Below are positions 34,242-41,702 of a DNA stretch of 64,000 nt, in pieces. The first letter of the stretch is position 1. Each line of letters begins with the position of its first letter. This DNA is from Actinoplanes sichuanensis (GTDB lineage: Bacteria; Actinomycetota; Actinomycetes; Mycobacteriales; Micromonosporaceae). Under the pieces are notes generated by a model that searched no databases, was not told where the DNA came from, and saw only the letters and a program-made list of their open reading frames with translations. A program made the position numbers and the translations under genes. The stretch is from positions 9,699,501-9,763,500 of the forward strand of contig NZ_AP028461.1 in assembly GCF_033097365.1 (NCBI RefSeq), written 5' to 3'.

Positions 34242-35672
34242 TCAGCTGAGGGCGAGCTGCTTGACGCCGCTGTACTCGTTGACCCAGCCCGCGCTCAGTC
34301 CGCCCTCCTTGACCAGGGCCACCCCGGCCGTGGTGAGGACACCGATCCGGTCGCCGGCCAGCGCGATCTGCTGCACGCCGCTGTACTCGTTGACCCAGCC
34401 GGCGCTCAGGCCGCCGTCCTTGACCAGGGCGGTCCCGGTGGCGACGAGCACGCCGATCCGGTTCTCGGAGAGGGCGAGCTCACTGACGTTGCTGTACTCG
34501 TTGACCCAGCCGGCGTGCAGGCTGCCCTCCTTGACCAGCGCGGTGCCGCCGGTGGTGAGGACACCCACCCGGTCGTACTCCAGGGCGATCTGCTGGACGC
34601 CGGTGTACTGGGTGGTCCAGCCGGCGCTCAGGCCGCCCTCCTTGACCAGGGCGACACCCGCGTTGGTGAGCACGCCGATCCGGTCGTCGGCCAAGACGAT
34701 CTGCTTGACACCGGTGTATTCGGTGACCCAGCCCGCGCTGAGGCCGCCGTCCTTGACCAGGGCCCGGCCGTCGGTGGTCAGCACGCCGATCCGGTTACCG
34801 GCCAGCGCGATCTGCTTGACGCCGGTGTATTCGGTGACCCAGCCGGCGCTCAGGCCGCCGTCCTTGACCAGGGCGGTGCCGCCGGTGGTGAGCACGCCGA
34901 TCCGGTCACCCTCGACCTCGACCTGCTGCACGCCGCTGTACTCGTTGACCCAGCCGGCGCTCAGACCACCCTCCTTGACCAGGGCGGTGCCGCCGGTGGT
35001 GACCACCCCGATCCGGGACTTCGGCGTGGTGGGCGCGGGTGCCGGCTCCTGGATGTTGTCGTAGCGGACCGGGGTGTAGTTGGCCGCGTTGCTCTGCGAC
35101 CACGTGCGCTGGATGGTGTCCCGGCTGCCGGTCTGCTCGATCACGACCGGCTGGGTCTTGTCGTCGTCGGCCCAGCGCAGGAAGAGGGCCACGTGGTTCT
35201 GCGAGGGGTTTCCGGTGTAGCGCAGCAGGGCGTCACCGGGCTTCAGGGCGCTGCGGGCGATCACGAACGAGTCGTCGAGCAGGTTGCCGGTCCAGTGGCT
35301 GCTGCCCGAACCGCCCAGACCCCAGGCCATCGAGACGAAACCGGAGCAGTCGGTGCGGTAGTCGCCGTACTGGTTCTCGTAGCAGCGGTTCTGGCTGTAC
35401 TGCACATCCACCGAGAGCCACGACTTGGCCCGCTTGATCACCTCGGCCCGGGTGGGCGACTTGTCGCTGCCGTTGCCGGCGCAGGGGACCGCGGTGGTGG
35501 TGACCCGGAGCGCCGAGTACGACGGGTCCGGCTCCTCGGCCAGCCCCGGGTACGTCGACAGGGCCGGATCGCCGTAGACCGGGTCGTCGGCCAGCGCCGG
35601 CGCGCCGCCCGCCAGCACCGACATGAACGTGAACAGCACGGCCGCCAAGCCGAGCCCACTTCTGCGCTTCAT
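34242..35672 (-). CDS. secreted NlpC/P60-like protein with seven-repeat C-terminal propeller
   Basis: 476 residues; ATG 35672 is preceded by AGGGAG. After the signal peptide (MKRRSGLGLAAVLFTF) an N-terminal domain of about 200 residues carries an NlpC/P60-type cysteine peptidase pattern: nucleophile in RTDCSGFVSMAWGLGG and histidine in SQNHVALFLRW. Such enzymes cut peptidoglycan stem peptides. Residues from about 219 to the end are seven repeats of the same 37-residue unit found in the neighbour at 32728. The hairpin at 34187 separates the two genes, so cotranscription may be only partial. Confidence 0.82.
   Translation of the reverse strand: MKRRSGLGLAAVLFTFMSVLAGGAPALADDPVYGDPALSTYPGLAEEPDPSYSALRVTTTAVPCAGNGSDKSPTRAEVIKRAKSWLSVDVQYSQNRCYENQYGDYRTDCSGFVSMAWGLGGSGSSHWTGNLLDDSFVIARSALKPGDALLRYTGNPSQNHVALFLRWADDDKTQPVVIEQTGSRDTIQRTWSQSNAANYTPVRYDNIQEPAPAPTTPKSRIGVVTTGGTALVKEGGLSAGWVNEYSGVQQVEVEGDRIGVLTTGGTALVKDGGLSAGWVTEYTGVKQIALAGNRIGVLTTDGRALVKDGGLSAGWVTEYTGVKQIVLADDRIGVLTNAGVALVKEGGLSAGWTTQYTGVQQIALEYDRVGVLTTGGTALVKEGSLHAGWVNEYSNVSELALSENRIGVLVATGTALVKDGGLSAGWVNEYSGVQQIALAGDRIGVLTTAGVALVKEGGLSAGWVNEYSGVKQLALS
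34245..35018 (-). repeat. seven 111-bp in-frame repeats (second copy set)
   Basis: Same unit and same number of units as at 32731-33504, within the NlpC/P60-like gene. Conserved core: GVLTTxGxALVKEGGLSAGW. Confidence 0.88.
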
Positions 35673-35822
35673 CTCGCTTCTCCCTCTTTTCGAGCCCCGT
35701 GCGGAGATCGATCGAGAGAAATTCTTGGCGGAGGCGCTCTTGGTCAACTGTAGGACTGAAACCCGTACCGGTCCCGTACTACGCTGCGACGACGCCGACC
35801 GCCGGAATGACGGGGATTCACT

Positions 35823-38800
35823 GTGGACGGAGCTGTCAAGCTGGGCCGACTCATCCGCGACTCGCGGGTGGAGAGCGGTCTGAGTCAGAAGGAACTAGCC
35901 GAGGGCGCCGGGCTGAGTCTCGGCGCGGTACGGGACCTGGAACAGGGCCGGAGCAGTCATCCGCGGGCCCGGTCGCTGGACGCGATCGCCGAGGTGCTGC
36001 AACTGGGTCCGGCCGATCGGGCGAAACTACGACAACATGCGGCCCGGCCGGTCAAGGAGCAGGTCGAGCCGGCCGGTCCGGTCCGGATCGGGGTGCTCGG
36101 ACCGCTCGGGGTGCTCCGCGCCGGCCCGGCCGGCACCGAACAGAACGGGCCGGCGGTCGGCTTCGGCCGACACCGGGTGGTCCTGGCGCGGCTGGCGCTG
36201 ACCCCCAATCACCCGGTCAGCCGGGACGAGCTGATCGACGCGGTGTGGGGCGGCGACGCGCCGGCATCGGCGGCGAACGTGCTGCAGACCCATGTGAGCC
36301 GGCTGCGCCGCATCCTCGATCCGGAGATGCTGGGCCGCACACCCGGTGGATATCGCCTGCACGCCACCGAGGAGCAGCTCGACCTGGTGGCGTACCGGGC
36401 CCGGCTCGCCGACTGGCGGCGGGCCTCCGGCACCGACCCGCAACGTGCGTTCGACCTGCTCAGCCAGGCACTCGACATGTGGCGGGGCGCGCAGGCGGCC
36501 GAGGACGTGACCGAGTTGCAGGGACATCCGCTGGTGGCCGGGCTCGCCGACGAGCTGATCGACGCGACCATCGAGCTGGCCCGGCTCGGCCAGTCGCTGC
36601 GCCGCCTGCCGGAGGTCCTGCCCCGGCTGCGCCGTCTGACCGCACGACACCACTGGCACGAGGCACTACACGCCCGGCTCGTGGTCGCGCTCGCGGCGGC
36701 CGGGCAGCAGGCCGCGGCGCTGGAAGCCTACGAGCAGGTCAAGAGCCGCCTCGCGGACGAGCTGGGCATCGATCCGGGTGCCGAGTTGATCGCGGCACGC
36801 CAAGCCGTACTGGAAGGGAAGTGGGAAACCGCGACGGCGCCGCCGCACCGCGCCCCGACGCCCTGGCAGGCGCCGGCGCCGCCGCCGGATTTCACCGGCC
36901 GTACCGAACAGCTGGCCCGGCTGGAACGTCTGCTGCGCGGGGCGCGCCGCCGTCCGACGGACGCGCCGCAGGTGACGTGTGTGGTCTCCGGAATGCCCGG
37001 GGTCGGCAAGACCAGCCTCGCGCTGCGGGCCGCCCAGACGGTCCGTGACGACTTCCCGGACGGGCAGCTCTACATCGATCTGCGGGGCGCCGACCGGCGG
37101 CCGGTCGGTGACGCCGAGGCGCTGGCCCGCCTGCTGCGCGGGCTCGGTGTGCCGGGCCGGGGCATCCCGGCCGACGCCGGTGAGGCGTCCGCGCTGTACC
37201 GCAGCCTCCTCGCCGAACGCCGGATCCTGGTGATCCTCGACAACGCGCGCAACGCGGCCCAGGTACGACCGCTGCTGCCCGGGCCGGGCGCCGGCGCGGT
37301 GCTGGTGACGAGCCGCCACCACTGCGCCGACCTGGCCGGGGCGGCCCTCGTCGACCTGCCGGTACTCAGCAGCGGCGAGGCGGTCGCGATGCTGACCGTC
37401 CGGTCGACTGACGACGACCCGGTCGCCGTCGAAGCGCTCGCCGAGGCCTGCGGTCGTCTGCCGGTGGCGTTACGGGTGATCGCGAGCCGGCTCGCCGGTC
37501 GGCCCCGGCGCAGCGCACAGGAGGTGCTGTCCCGGCTGGCCGAGACCCGGGCCGGGGCCGACGGCGACGACGCGGCGGTGACCGCCACGTTCGACCTGAG
37601 CTACCGGGAGCTACCACCCGGTCCGGCCTGGGCGTTCCGGTGGGCGGCGCTGATACCCGGACCGACCTTCTCGGCGGACGCGGTGGCGGCGCTGCTCGCC
37701 GACGAGACCGGCACCACCGAACGTTCCCTCGACGCGCTCGTCGACGAGAACATGCTGGAAGCGGTCGAGCCGGGCCGCTACCGGTTCCACGACCTGCTGC
37801 GCCGGTACGCGGGCGAGCGGATGGCCACCCACACCACCGACGACCGGAGTGTGGCGCTGGGCCGCCTCGCCGACTGGTACACCGCCCGCACCGCGGCGGC
37901 GATCCGGCTCGTCTATCCGAAGTTCGTGCGCCTACCCACCGAGCTGGACACCGCGCCGATGTGTTTCGACGACCTGTCCGCCGCCTGGTCGTGGCTCGAC
38001 GACGAGATCGGCACGCTGGTCGCGCTGGTCGAGCAGTTGTCCGCCGGTGCTCACCGGACCAGATCCTGGCAGCTCGCCGACCAGCTGCGCGGCTACTTCT
38101 TCGTCCGTCGCGAGGCGGTGGCCTGGCTCACCACGGGGCACGCCGGCATGCGGGCGGCCGAGGATGCCGGAGACCGGAACGCGCAGGCGGCGATGCACCA
38201 GACCATCGGGCAGGCGTACTGGTCGATCGGCCGGCACCAGGCCGCCCTGGAGGCATATCGCAAGGGTGTCGACGCGGCCCGGGACGGCGGCTGGCCGATC
38301 GGCGCCGCCTACCTGCTGCACAACCTCGGTCTGGTGCACGCCGAGCTGGGGCTGGTCGACGAGGCGCGGCGGCTCTACCTGACGGCCCTCGACGCCGGGT
38401 CCGGGCCGGAGTTCACCCACGTCCGGGCGGTGACCCTGAACGATCTCGGTGTGCTGTGCACCGAACAGGGCCGACTCAGTGAGGCGGTACAACACCTGCG
38501 GGCCGCGATGGAGGCCAATCAGGGCGCGGCCCGGCTGCCGTCGGCCATCGCCAACTGCTCGAACCTCGGCATGGCGCTGCGTCAGCTCGGCGACTACGAC
38601 GGCGCCTACGAGTGTTACGACCGGGCGCTCACTCACTACCGGGAGGTGGGTGAGGTGGGTGGGCAGATGGCCGTGCTGGACGAGTTGAGCCAGCTCTACC
38701 AGCAGCGGGGGGAGTGGCACGTCGCGGTCGGGGCGGCCACCGAGGCGATGCGGATCGCCGAGGAACTGGCCAACCAGCGGGCGCGGGCCGGTGTGCTGAA

Positions 38801-39089
38801 CACCCTCGGGGCGGCGCTGCTCGGGTCACGGGCGGTGACGGCCGCACTGGAACGGTTCCGCGCGGCGCTGGAGATCAGTCGGGCCAGTGGCTATCGGTAC
38901 TTCGAGGCGCAGGCCGGGATCGGGGTGGCCGAGGCACTGCTGGCGGGCGGGGCGGCCGACGAGGCGCAGACGGTGGCCGAGGCGGCGCTGACGATCGCCG
39001 AGCAGGCCGACTACCGCATCCTGGTCGGGAACGCCCAGGCCCTGATTCAGCGCACGCAGTGGGCGTACCCGGTGTCGATCTCGCGGTAG
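35823..39089 (+). CDS. Xre-SARP-NB-ARC-TPR transcriptional regulator (AfsR-like)
   Basis: 1088 residues, GTG start at 35823. The order is: an N-terminal Xre-type helix-turn-helix (LIRDSRVESGLSQKELAEGAG), an OmpR-like winged helix (about residues 80-180; VSRDELIDAVWGGDAPASA), a bacterial transcriptional activation domain (to about 330), an NB-ARC ATPase with P-loop GMPGVGKTS near residue 390, and TPR repeats to the end. AfsR-type proteins activate secondary-metabolism genes in an ATP-dependent way; the extra Xre domain gives a second DNA-binding unit. No biosynthetic cluster is adjacent, so its targets are unknown. It is divergent from the propeller protein gene. Confidence 0.9.
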   Translation: MDGAVKLGRLIRDSRVESGLSQKELAEGAGLSLGAVRDLEQGRSSHPRARSLDAIAEVLQLGPADRAKLRQHAARPVKEQVEPAGPVRIGVLGPLGVLRAGPAGTEQNGPAVGFGRHRVVLARLALTPNHPVSRDELIDAVWGGDAPASAANVLQTHVSRLRRILDPEMLGRTPGGYRLHATEEQLDLVAYRARLADWRRASGTDPQRAFDLLSQALDMWRGAQAAEDVTELQGHPLVAGLADELIDATIELARLGQSLRRLPEVLPRLRRLTARHHWHEALHARLVVALAAAGQQAAALEAYEQVKSRLADELGIDPGAELIAARQAVLEGKWETATAPPHRAPTPWQAPAPPPDFTGRTEQLARLERLLRGARRRPTDAPQVTCVVSGMPGVGKTSLALRAAQTVRDDFPDGQLYIDLRGADRRPVGDAEALARLLRGLGVPGRGIPADAGEASALYRSLLAERRILVILDNARNAAQVRPLLPGPGAGAVLVTSRHHCADLAGAALVDLPVLSSGEAVAMLTVRSTDDDPVAVEALAEACGRLPVALRVIASRLAGRPRRSAQEVLSRLAETRAGADGDDAAVTATFDLSYRELPPGPAWAFRWAALIPGPTFSADAVAALLADETGTTERSLDALVDENMLEAVEPGRYRFHDLLRRYAGERMATHTTDDRSVALGRLADWYTARTAAAIRLVYPKFVRLPTELDTAPMCFDDLSAAWSWLDDEIGTLVALVEQLSAGAHRTRSWQLADQLRGYFFVRREAVAWLTTGHAGMRAAEDAGDRNAQAAMHQTIGQAYWSIGRHQAALEAYRKGVDAARDGGWPIGAAYLLHNLGLVHAELGLVDEARRLYLTALDAGSGPEFTHVRAVTLNDLGVLCTEQGRLSEAVQHLRAAMEANQGAARLPSAIANCSNLGMALRQLGDYDGAYECYDRALTHYREVGEVGGQMAVLDELSQLYQQRGEWHVAVGAATEAMRIAEELANQRARAGVLNTLGAALLGSRAVTAALERFRAALEISRASGYRYFEAQAGIGVAEALLAGGAADEAQTVAEAALTIAEQADYRILVGNAQALIQRTQWAYPVSISR

Positions 39090-39561
39090 TTCGTGTAACC
39101 GTCGTCGTAATTGAGCGCCCACCGCCGGTCCGGTTCCGGGTCCGACCGGTCGGACGTCCAGTACCAGCCCAGTACGCGGTGGCCTGCGCCGCGGTCATCT
39201 CCTTCGAGGTGGTGCGCTGCCAGGTCAGGCCGGTCTCCGGGTCGGCGACCTGGCACGCCGCCACCCGGTAGTCGGGCCGTCCGCTGCCGCCCGCGGATCG
39301 TACGCACCGGGCGTTGAACTCACCGGTCTGGAAGGCGCCGTTGCCGGCACTCTCTGAGGTGTCGATCGATCCGCTTGCGCCACAATGGACTCGGCTGGCC
39401 GCCTCCTGCCACCAGAGGGCGAGCACCACCCGGTTGGGCGTGGATCTGCCGCGCCCGCCCACCACGTTGAAGACCAGCGGCAGGTAGTCGCGGGCGAGTT
39501 GCTCCCGAGCCTGCCGGTCACCGCGCTGGGCGGCCGCCACGACGCGGTAACTGATGCTCAT
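39047..39561 (-). pseudogene. broken chimera: sigma-factor N-terminus joined to an Lcl (DUF1566) domain
   Basis: From ATG 39561 about 35 residues match the start of a sigma-70 family factor (VVAAAQRGDRQAREQLARDY, then LPLVFNVV). The homology then stops and is followed by an Lcl_C-like segment (RVAACQVADPETGLTWQRTT). Near 39165 the frame shifts, and the domain's end (GWYWTSDRSDPE ... RWALNYDDGYTNYRE ... YAHCVR) continues in the next frame to 39047. Both the missing sigma core and the frameshift argue for a decayed gene. The last 43 bp overlap the end of the convergent regulator gene. Confidence 0.55.
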
Positions 39562-39572
39562 GAAGGGGCAGC

Positions 39573-39601
39573 GTTCCCGCAGCTCCGAGAGCTGCGGGAA
39601 C
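39573..39601 (-). terminator. hairpin terminator after sodN
   Basis: A perfect 13-bp stem (GTTCCCGCAGCTC and its complement) with a 3-nt loop lies 19 bp past the sodN stop codon. Confidence 0.85.
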
Positions 39602-39619
39602 TTTCCGGCCGTACGCATG

Positions 39620-40024
39620 TCAGTTTTGCTTGGTCTCCCAGAAGATCTTGGTGATCTCCTCGATCTTGCCGAGCAGCCGGTCGGCGACCGCCGGGTCGAT
39701 CGAGCCCTTCGCGCCGCCGGCGCCGGCCAGCTTGGTCGCCTCGTTGAAGAGCTGGTGCAACTGCGGGTACTTCTCGAAGTGCGGCGCCTTGAAGTAGTCG
39801 GTCCACAGCACCCACAGGTGGTGCTTGACCAGCTCGGCCCGCTGCTCCTTGATGATCAGAGCCCGGGTGCGGAACTCCGGGTCCTCGTTCGCCCGGTACT
39901 TCTCGGCGATCGCCTTGATCGACTCGGCCTCGATCCGGGCCTGGGCCGGGTCGTAGACGCCGCACGGCAGGTCGCAGTGGGCGCTCACGACGGTACGCGG
40001 GGTGAGCAGGCGGGGCAGTCGCAT
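39620..40024 (-). CDS. sodN: nickel superoxide dismutase precursor
   Basis: 134 residues. After a 15-residue propeptide (MRLPRLLTPRTVVSA) the mature protein begins HCDLPCGVYD, the nickel hook: His1 amine and imidazole plus Cys2 and Cys6. The helical body (ARIEAES ... HHLWVLWTDYFKAPHFEKYP) is typical. It converts superoxide to H2O2 and O2. Maturation needs removal of the propeptide, normally by SodX; no sodX is next to it here. Its ATG overlaps the TGA of the upstream flavin reductase gene (TGATG), so the two are translationally coupled. Confidence 0.95.
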   Translation of the reverse strand: MRLPRLLTPRTVVSAHCDLPCGVYDPAQARIEAESIKAIAEKYRANEDPEFRTRALIIKEQRAELVKHHLWVLWTDYFKAPHFEKYPQLHQLFNEATKLAGAGGAKGSIDPAVADRLLGKIEEITKIFWETKQN

Positions 40025-40524
40025 CAGATCTCGTCTCCGTGAAGGGTGTGGAACTCGCGGTCGTGGTGCACGAGCCGTCCGCGGGCCGGGCCGAGCAGCA
40101 CTTCGAGAACCGTGGCGATGACCACGGTCGAGTCGCCGACCGGCACCAGTCGCAGCGGCGTGGCCCGCAGGCCGGCCTGGGCGCCGGGCAGGAACGGTTC
40201 GCCGGTCGGCAGCAGATCCCAGCCCTGTTCCGGGGTGAATCGCGGCCCGCCCGGGCGGGCGAAGTCGCGGGCCAGACCGGCATGCTCCGGCCCGAGCAGG
40301 TTGACGGTGAAGCTCGGCGCGGCCAGGATCGCCCGCGCCGAACGGCTCCCCATCACCGAGAACGAGAGTGCCGGCGGATCCACCGAAACCGAGGCCACGC
40401 TGGACGCGGTGAGCCCGACCGGCCCCCGTGGCCCGCCCGCGGCGATCACCGCGACCCCCGTCGGGTACCGGCGGAAGGCATCCTTCAGCCGGTCCCCCAC
40501 CGTGGTATCGATGCTGCTCAACAC
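40024..40524 (-). CDS. flavin reductase-like protein cotranscribed with sodN
   Basis: 166 residues; GTG 40524 has GAGGGAA upstream. Flavin reductase fold motifs: DAFRRYPTGVAVIAAGG, GLTASSVASVSVDPPALSFSV and SFTVNLLGPEHAGLARDFA. Such proteins use NAD(P)H to reduce FMN or FAD for a partner oxygenase. It is first in an operon with sodN under a SoxR-type promoter (40557-40587), which fits a response to redox-cycling compounds. No oxygenase partner lies nearby. Confidence 0.88.
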   Translation of the reverse strand: MLSSIDTTVGDRLKDAFRRYPTGVAVIAAGGPRGPVGLTASSVASVSVDPPALSFSVMGSRSARAILAAPSFTVNLLGPEHAGLARDFARPGGPRFTPEQGWDLLPTGEPFLPGAQAGLRATPLRLVPVGDSTVVIATVLEVLLGPARGRLVHHDREFHTLHGDEI

Positions 40525-40556
40525 TGGTTCCCTCGCCCTCGCGGCCAACGAGGACG

Positions 40557-40587
40557 ACGGTAGGACCTCAACTTGAATTGAGGTCAA
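40557..40587 (-). promoter_or_regulatory. promoter with 19-bp spacer upstream of the flavin reductase-sodN operon
   Basis: On the minus strand TTGACC (40582-40587), a 19-bp spacer and TACCGT (40557-40562) lie 33 bp before the GTG start. An over-long 19-bp spacer containing a palindrome is the hallmark of MerR-family activated promoters such as those controlled by SoxR. Confidence 0.75.
40565..40584. promoter_or_regulatory. SoxR box
   Basis: ACCTCAACTTGAATTGAGGT is a 20-bp site with perfect outer arms (ACCTCAA and TTGAGGT). It matches the known SoxR operator pattern CCTCAA-N6-TTGAGG of the E. coli soxS promoter. It is centred in the long spacer described above. No soxR gene is in the window. 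Confidence 0.78.
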
Positions 40588-40595
40588 CCCCGGAG

Positions 40596-41507
40596 TCAGC
40601 GGCGGTAGGTCACCCGGCTCGTCGTGGTGACGTTTCCGGCCCGGTCGTACGCCCGGATCTGCACCGTGAACTTCTTGCCGTACCGCTTCGGATTGAGCGT
40701 GAAGGTGTACCCGGCCTTCGTGTCGGTGGCCACCACCTTGCCGTTGACCAGCAGCTGGACCCGGGCGACCCGGTATCGGTCGGCCGCCGCGGCGGTGATC
40801 TTGACGGCCTTCGTCAGTTTCGCGCCCTTCTTCGGCGCCTTGGTGACCCGGACCGTCGGCCGGACGGTGTCGTTGATCACCGTGCGCTTGAGGACCGTCC
40901 GGGTACCCCCGCCGTCGATGAGCGTCCACTGGAAGGTGAACGGGCCCTGCGCCTTCGGCTTGAGCGTGAAGGTGTACGACGGCCTGGTGCCGACGAGACC
41001 GCCATCGCTCGTCCCGGGTCCTTCCACGTACGCGTGGGGGATGCCGCTGGGGTCGGTGGCCTTCACCGTGGTGCGCACCGTGCCGCGGACCAGAGTGCCC
41101 GCGGCGGGGGTGAACGACGAGACGGCGGGGCCGGCCGGGTTGATCAGGTAGTCGCCCCACGCCGACCCGTGGTTGCCCGCCCGGTCCCGGATGCCGACCG
41201 ACACCCAGGAGCGCTCCGGCAGCCCGCGGGTGTCCCAGGTGGTGGTCCATGGGGCCTGGTGTGCCGTGGCGAGTTCCCGGCCGAGGATGTCCTTGAAGGT
41301 GACTTCGGCGATGTCGGTGTCGGGACTGTCGATCCGCAGCGTCACGATGCCGCTGAGGGCCGAGCCGCCGGCCGGGCTGAGGGTCCCGGTCGGGATGACG
41401 GTGTCGGTGGCGGCGAGCGCCGGAGTGGTCGGGAGGACGACGACGGCCGCTGCGGCCAGCACGGTGGCGGCCGAGAGCGCGAGTCGACTGGCAGTCTTCT
41501 GAATCAT
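40596..41507 (-). CDS. secreted Ig-like protein with TYRR C-terminal module
   Basis: 303 residues; the ATG at 41507 is chosen because GGAG lies 7 nt upstream. A signal peptide (MIQKTASRLALSAATV ... PALA) is followed by two Ig-like domains (TGTLSPAGGSALSGIVTL and SSFTPAAGTLVRGTVRTTV) and the C-terminal module (NGKVVATDTKAGYTFTL ... VTYRR) shared with the proteins at 413, 8655 and 9842. It has the smallest architecture of this group. No enzyme motif was seen. Confidence 0.85.
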   Translation of the reverse strand: MIQKTASRLALSAATVLAAAAVVVLPTTPALAATDTVIPTGTLSPAGGSALSGIVTLRIDSPDTDIAEVTFKDILGRELATAHQAPWTTTWDTRGLPERSWVSVGIRDRAGNHGSAWGDYLINPAGPAVSSFTPAAGTLVRGTVRTTVKATDPSGIPHAYVEGPGTSDGGLVGTRPSYTFTLKPKAQGPFTFQWTLIDGGGTRTVLKRTVINDTVRPTVRVTKAPKKGAKLTKAVKITAAAADRYRVARVQLLVNGKVVATDTKAGYTFTLNPKRYGKKFTVQIRAYDRAGNVTTTSRVTYRR

Positions 41508-41702
41508 GGCGAACTCCAAGATCCCCGTAGGAGTTTCCGCAGCCTATCGCCCACCTATGTGGAAGCGCGACCCGGTTCGAGCGCGACGGTCGCCGCAGGT
41601 GTCGGCCGTCCGATGAAGCGGACGGGCGGTTACGGATCATGTTGGTAACGGCCCGGAGAGCCACCTGAGCGAACCGGGCCGGACCTCGGTATCTTCCTGC
41701 GG

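Noticed and set aside
32731..35018. Transposon or phage repeats
   Set aside because: The 111-bp units keep the reading frame and protein pattern of two secreted genes; no transposase or terminal repeats.
40024..41664. 546-codon frame joining flavin reductase to upstream sequence
   Set aside because: The upstream part reads out of frame through the Ig-like gene; the GTG with ribosome site after the SoxR promoter fixes the start at 40524.
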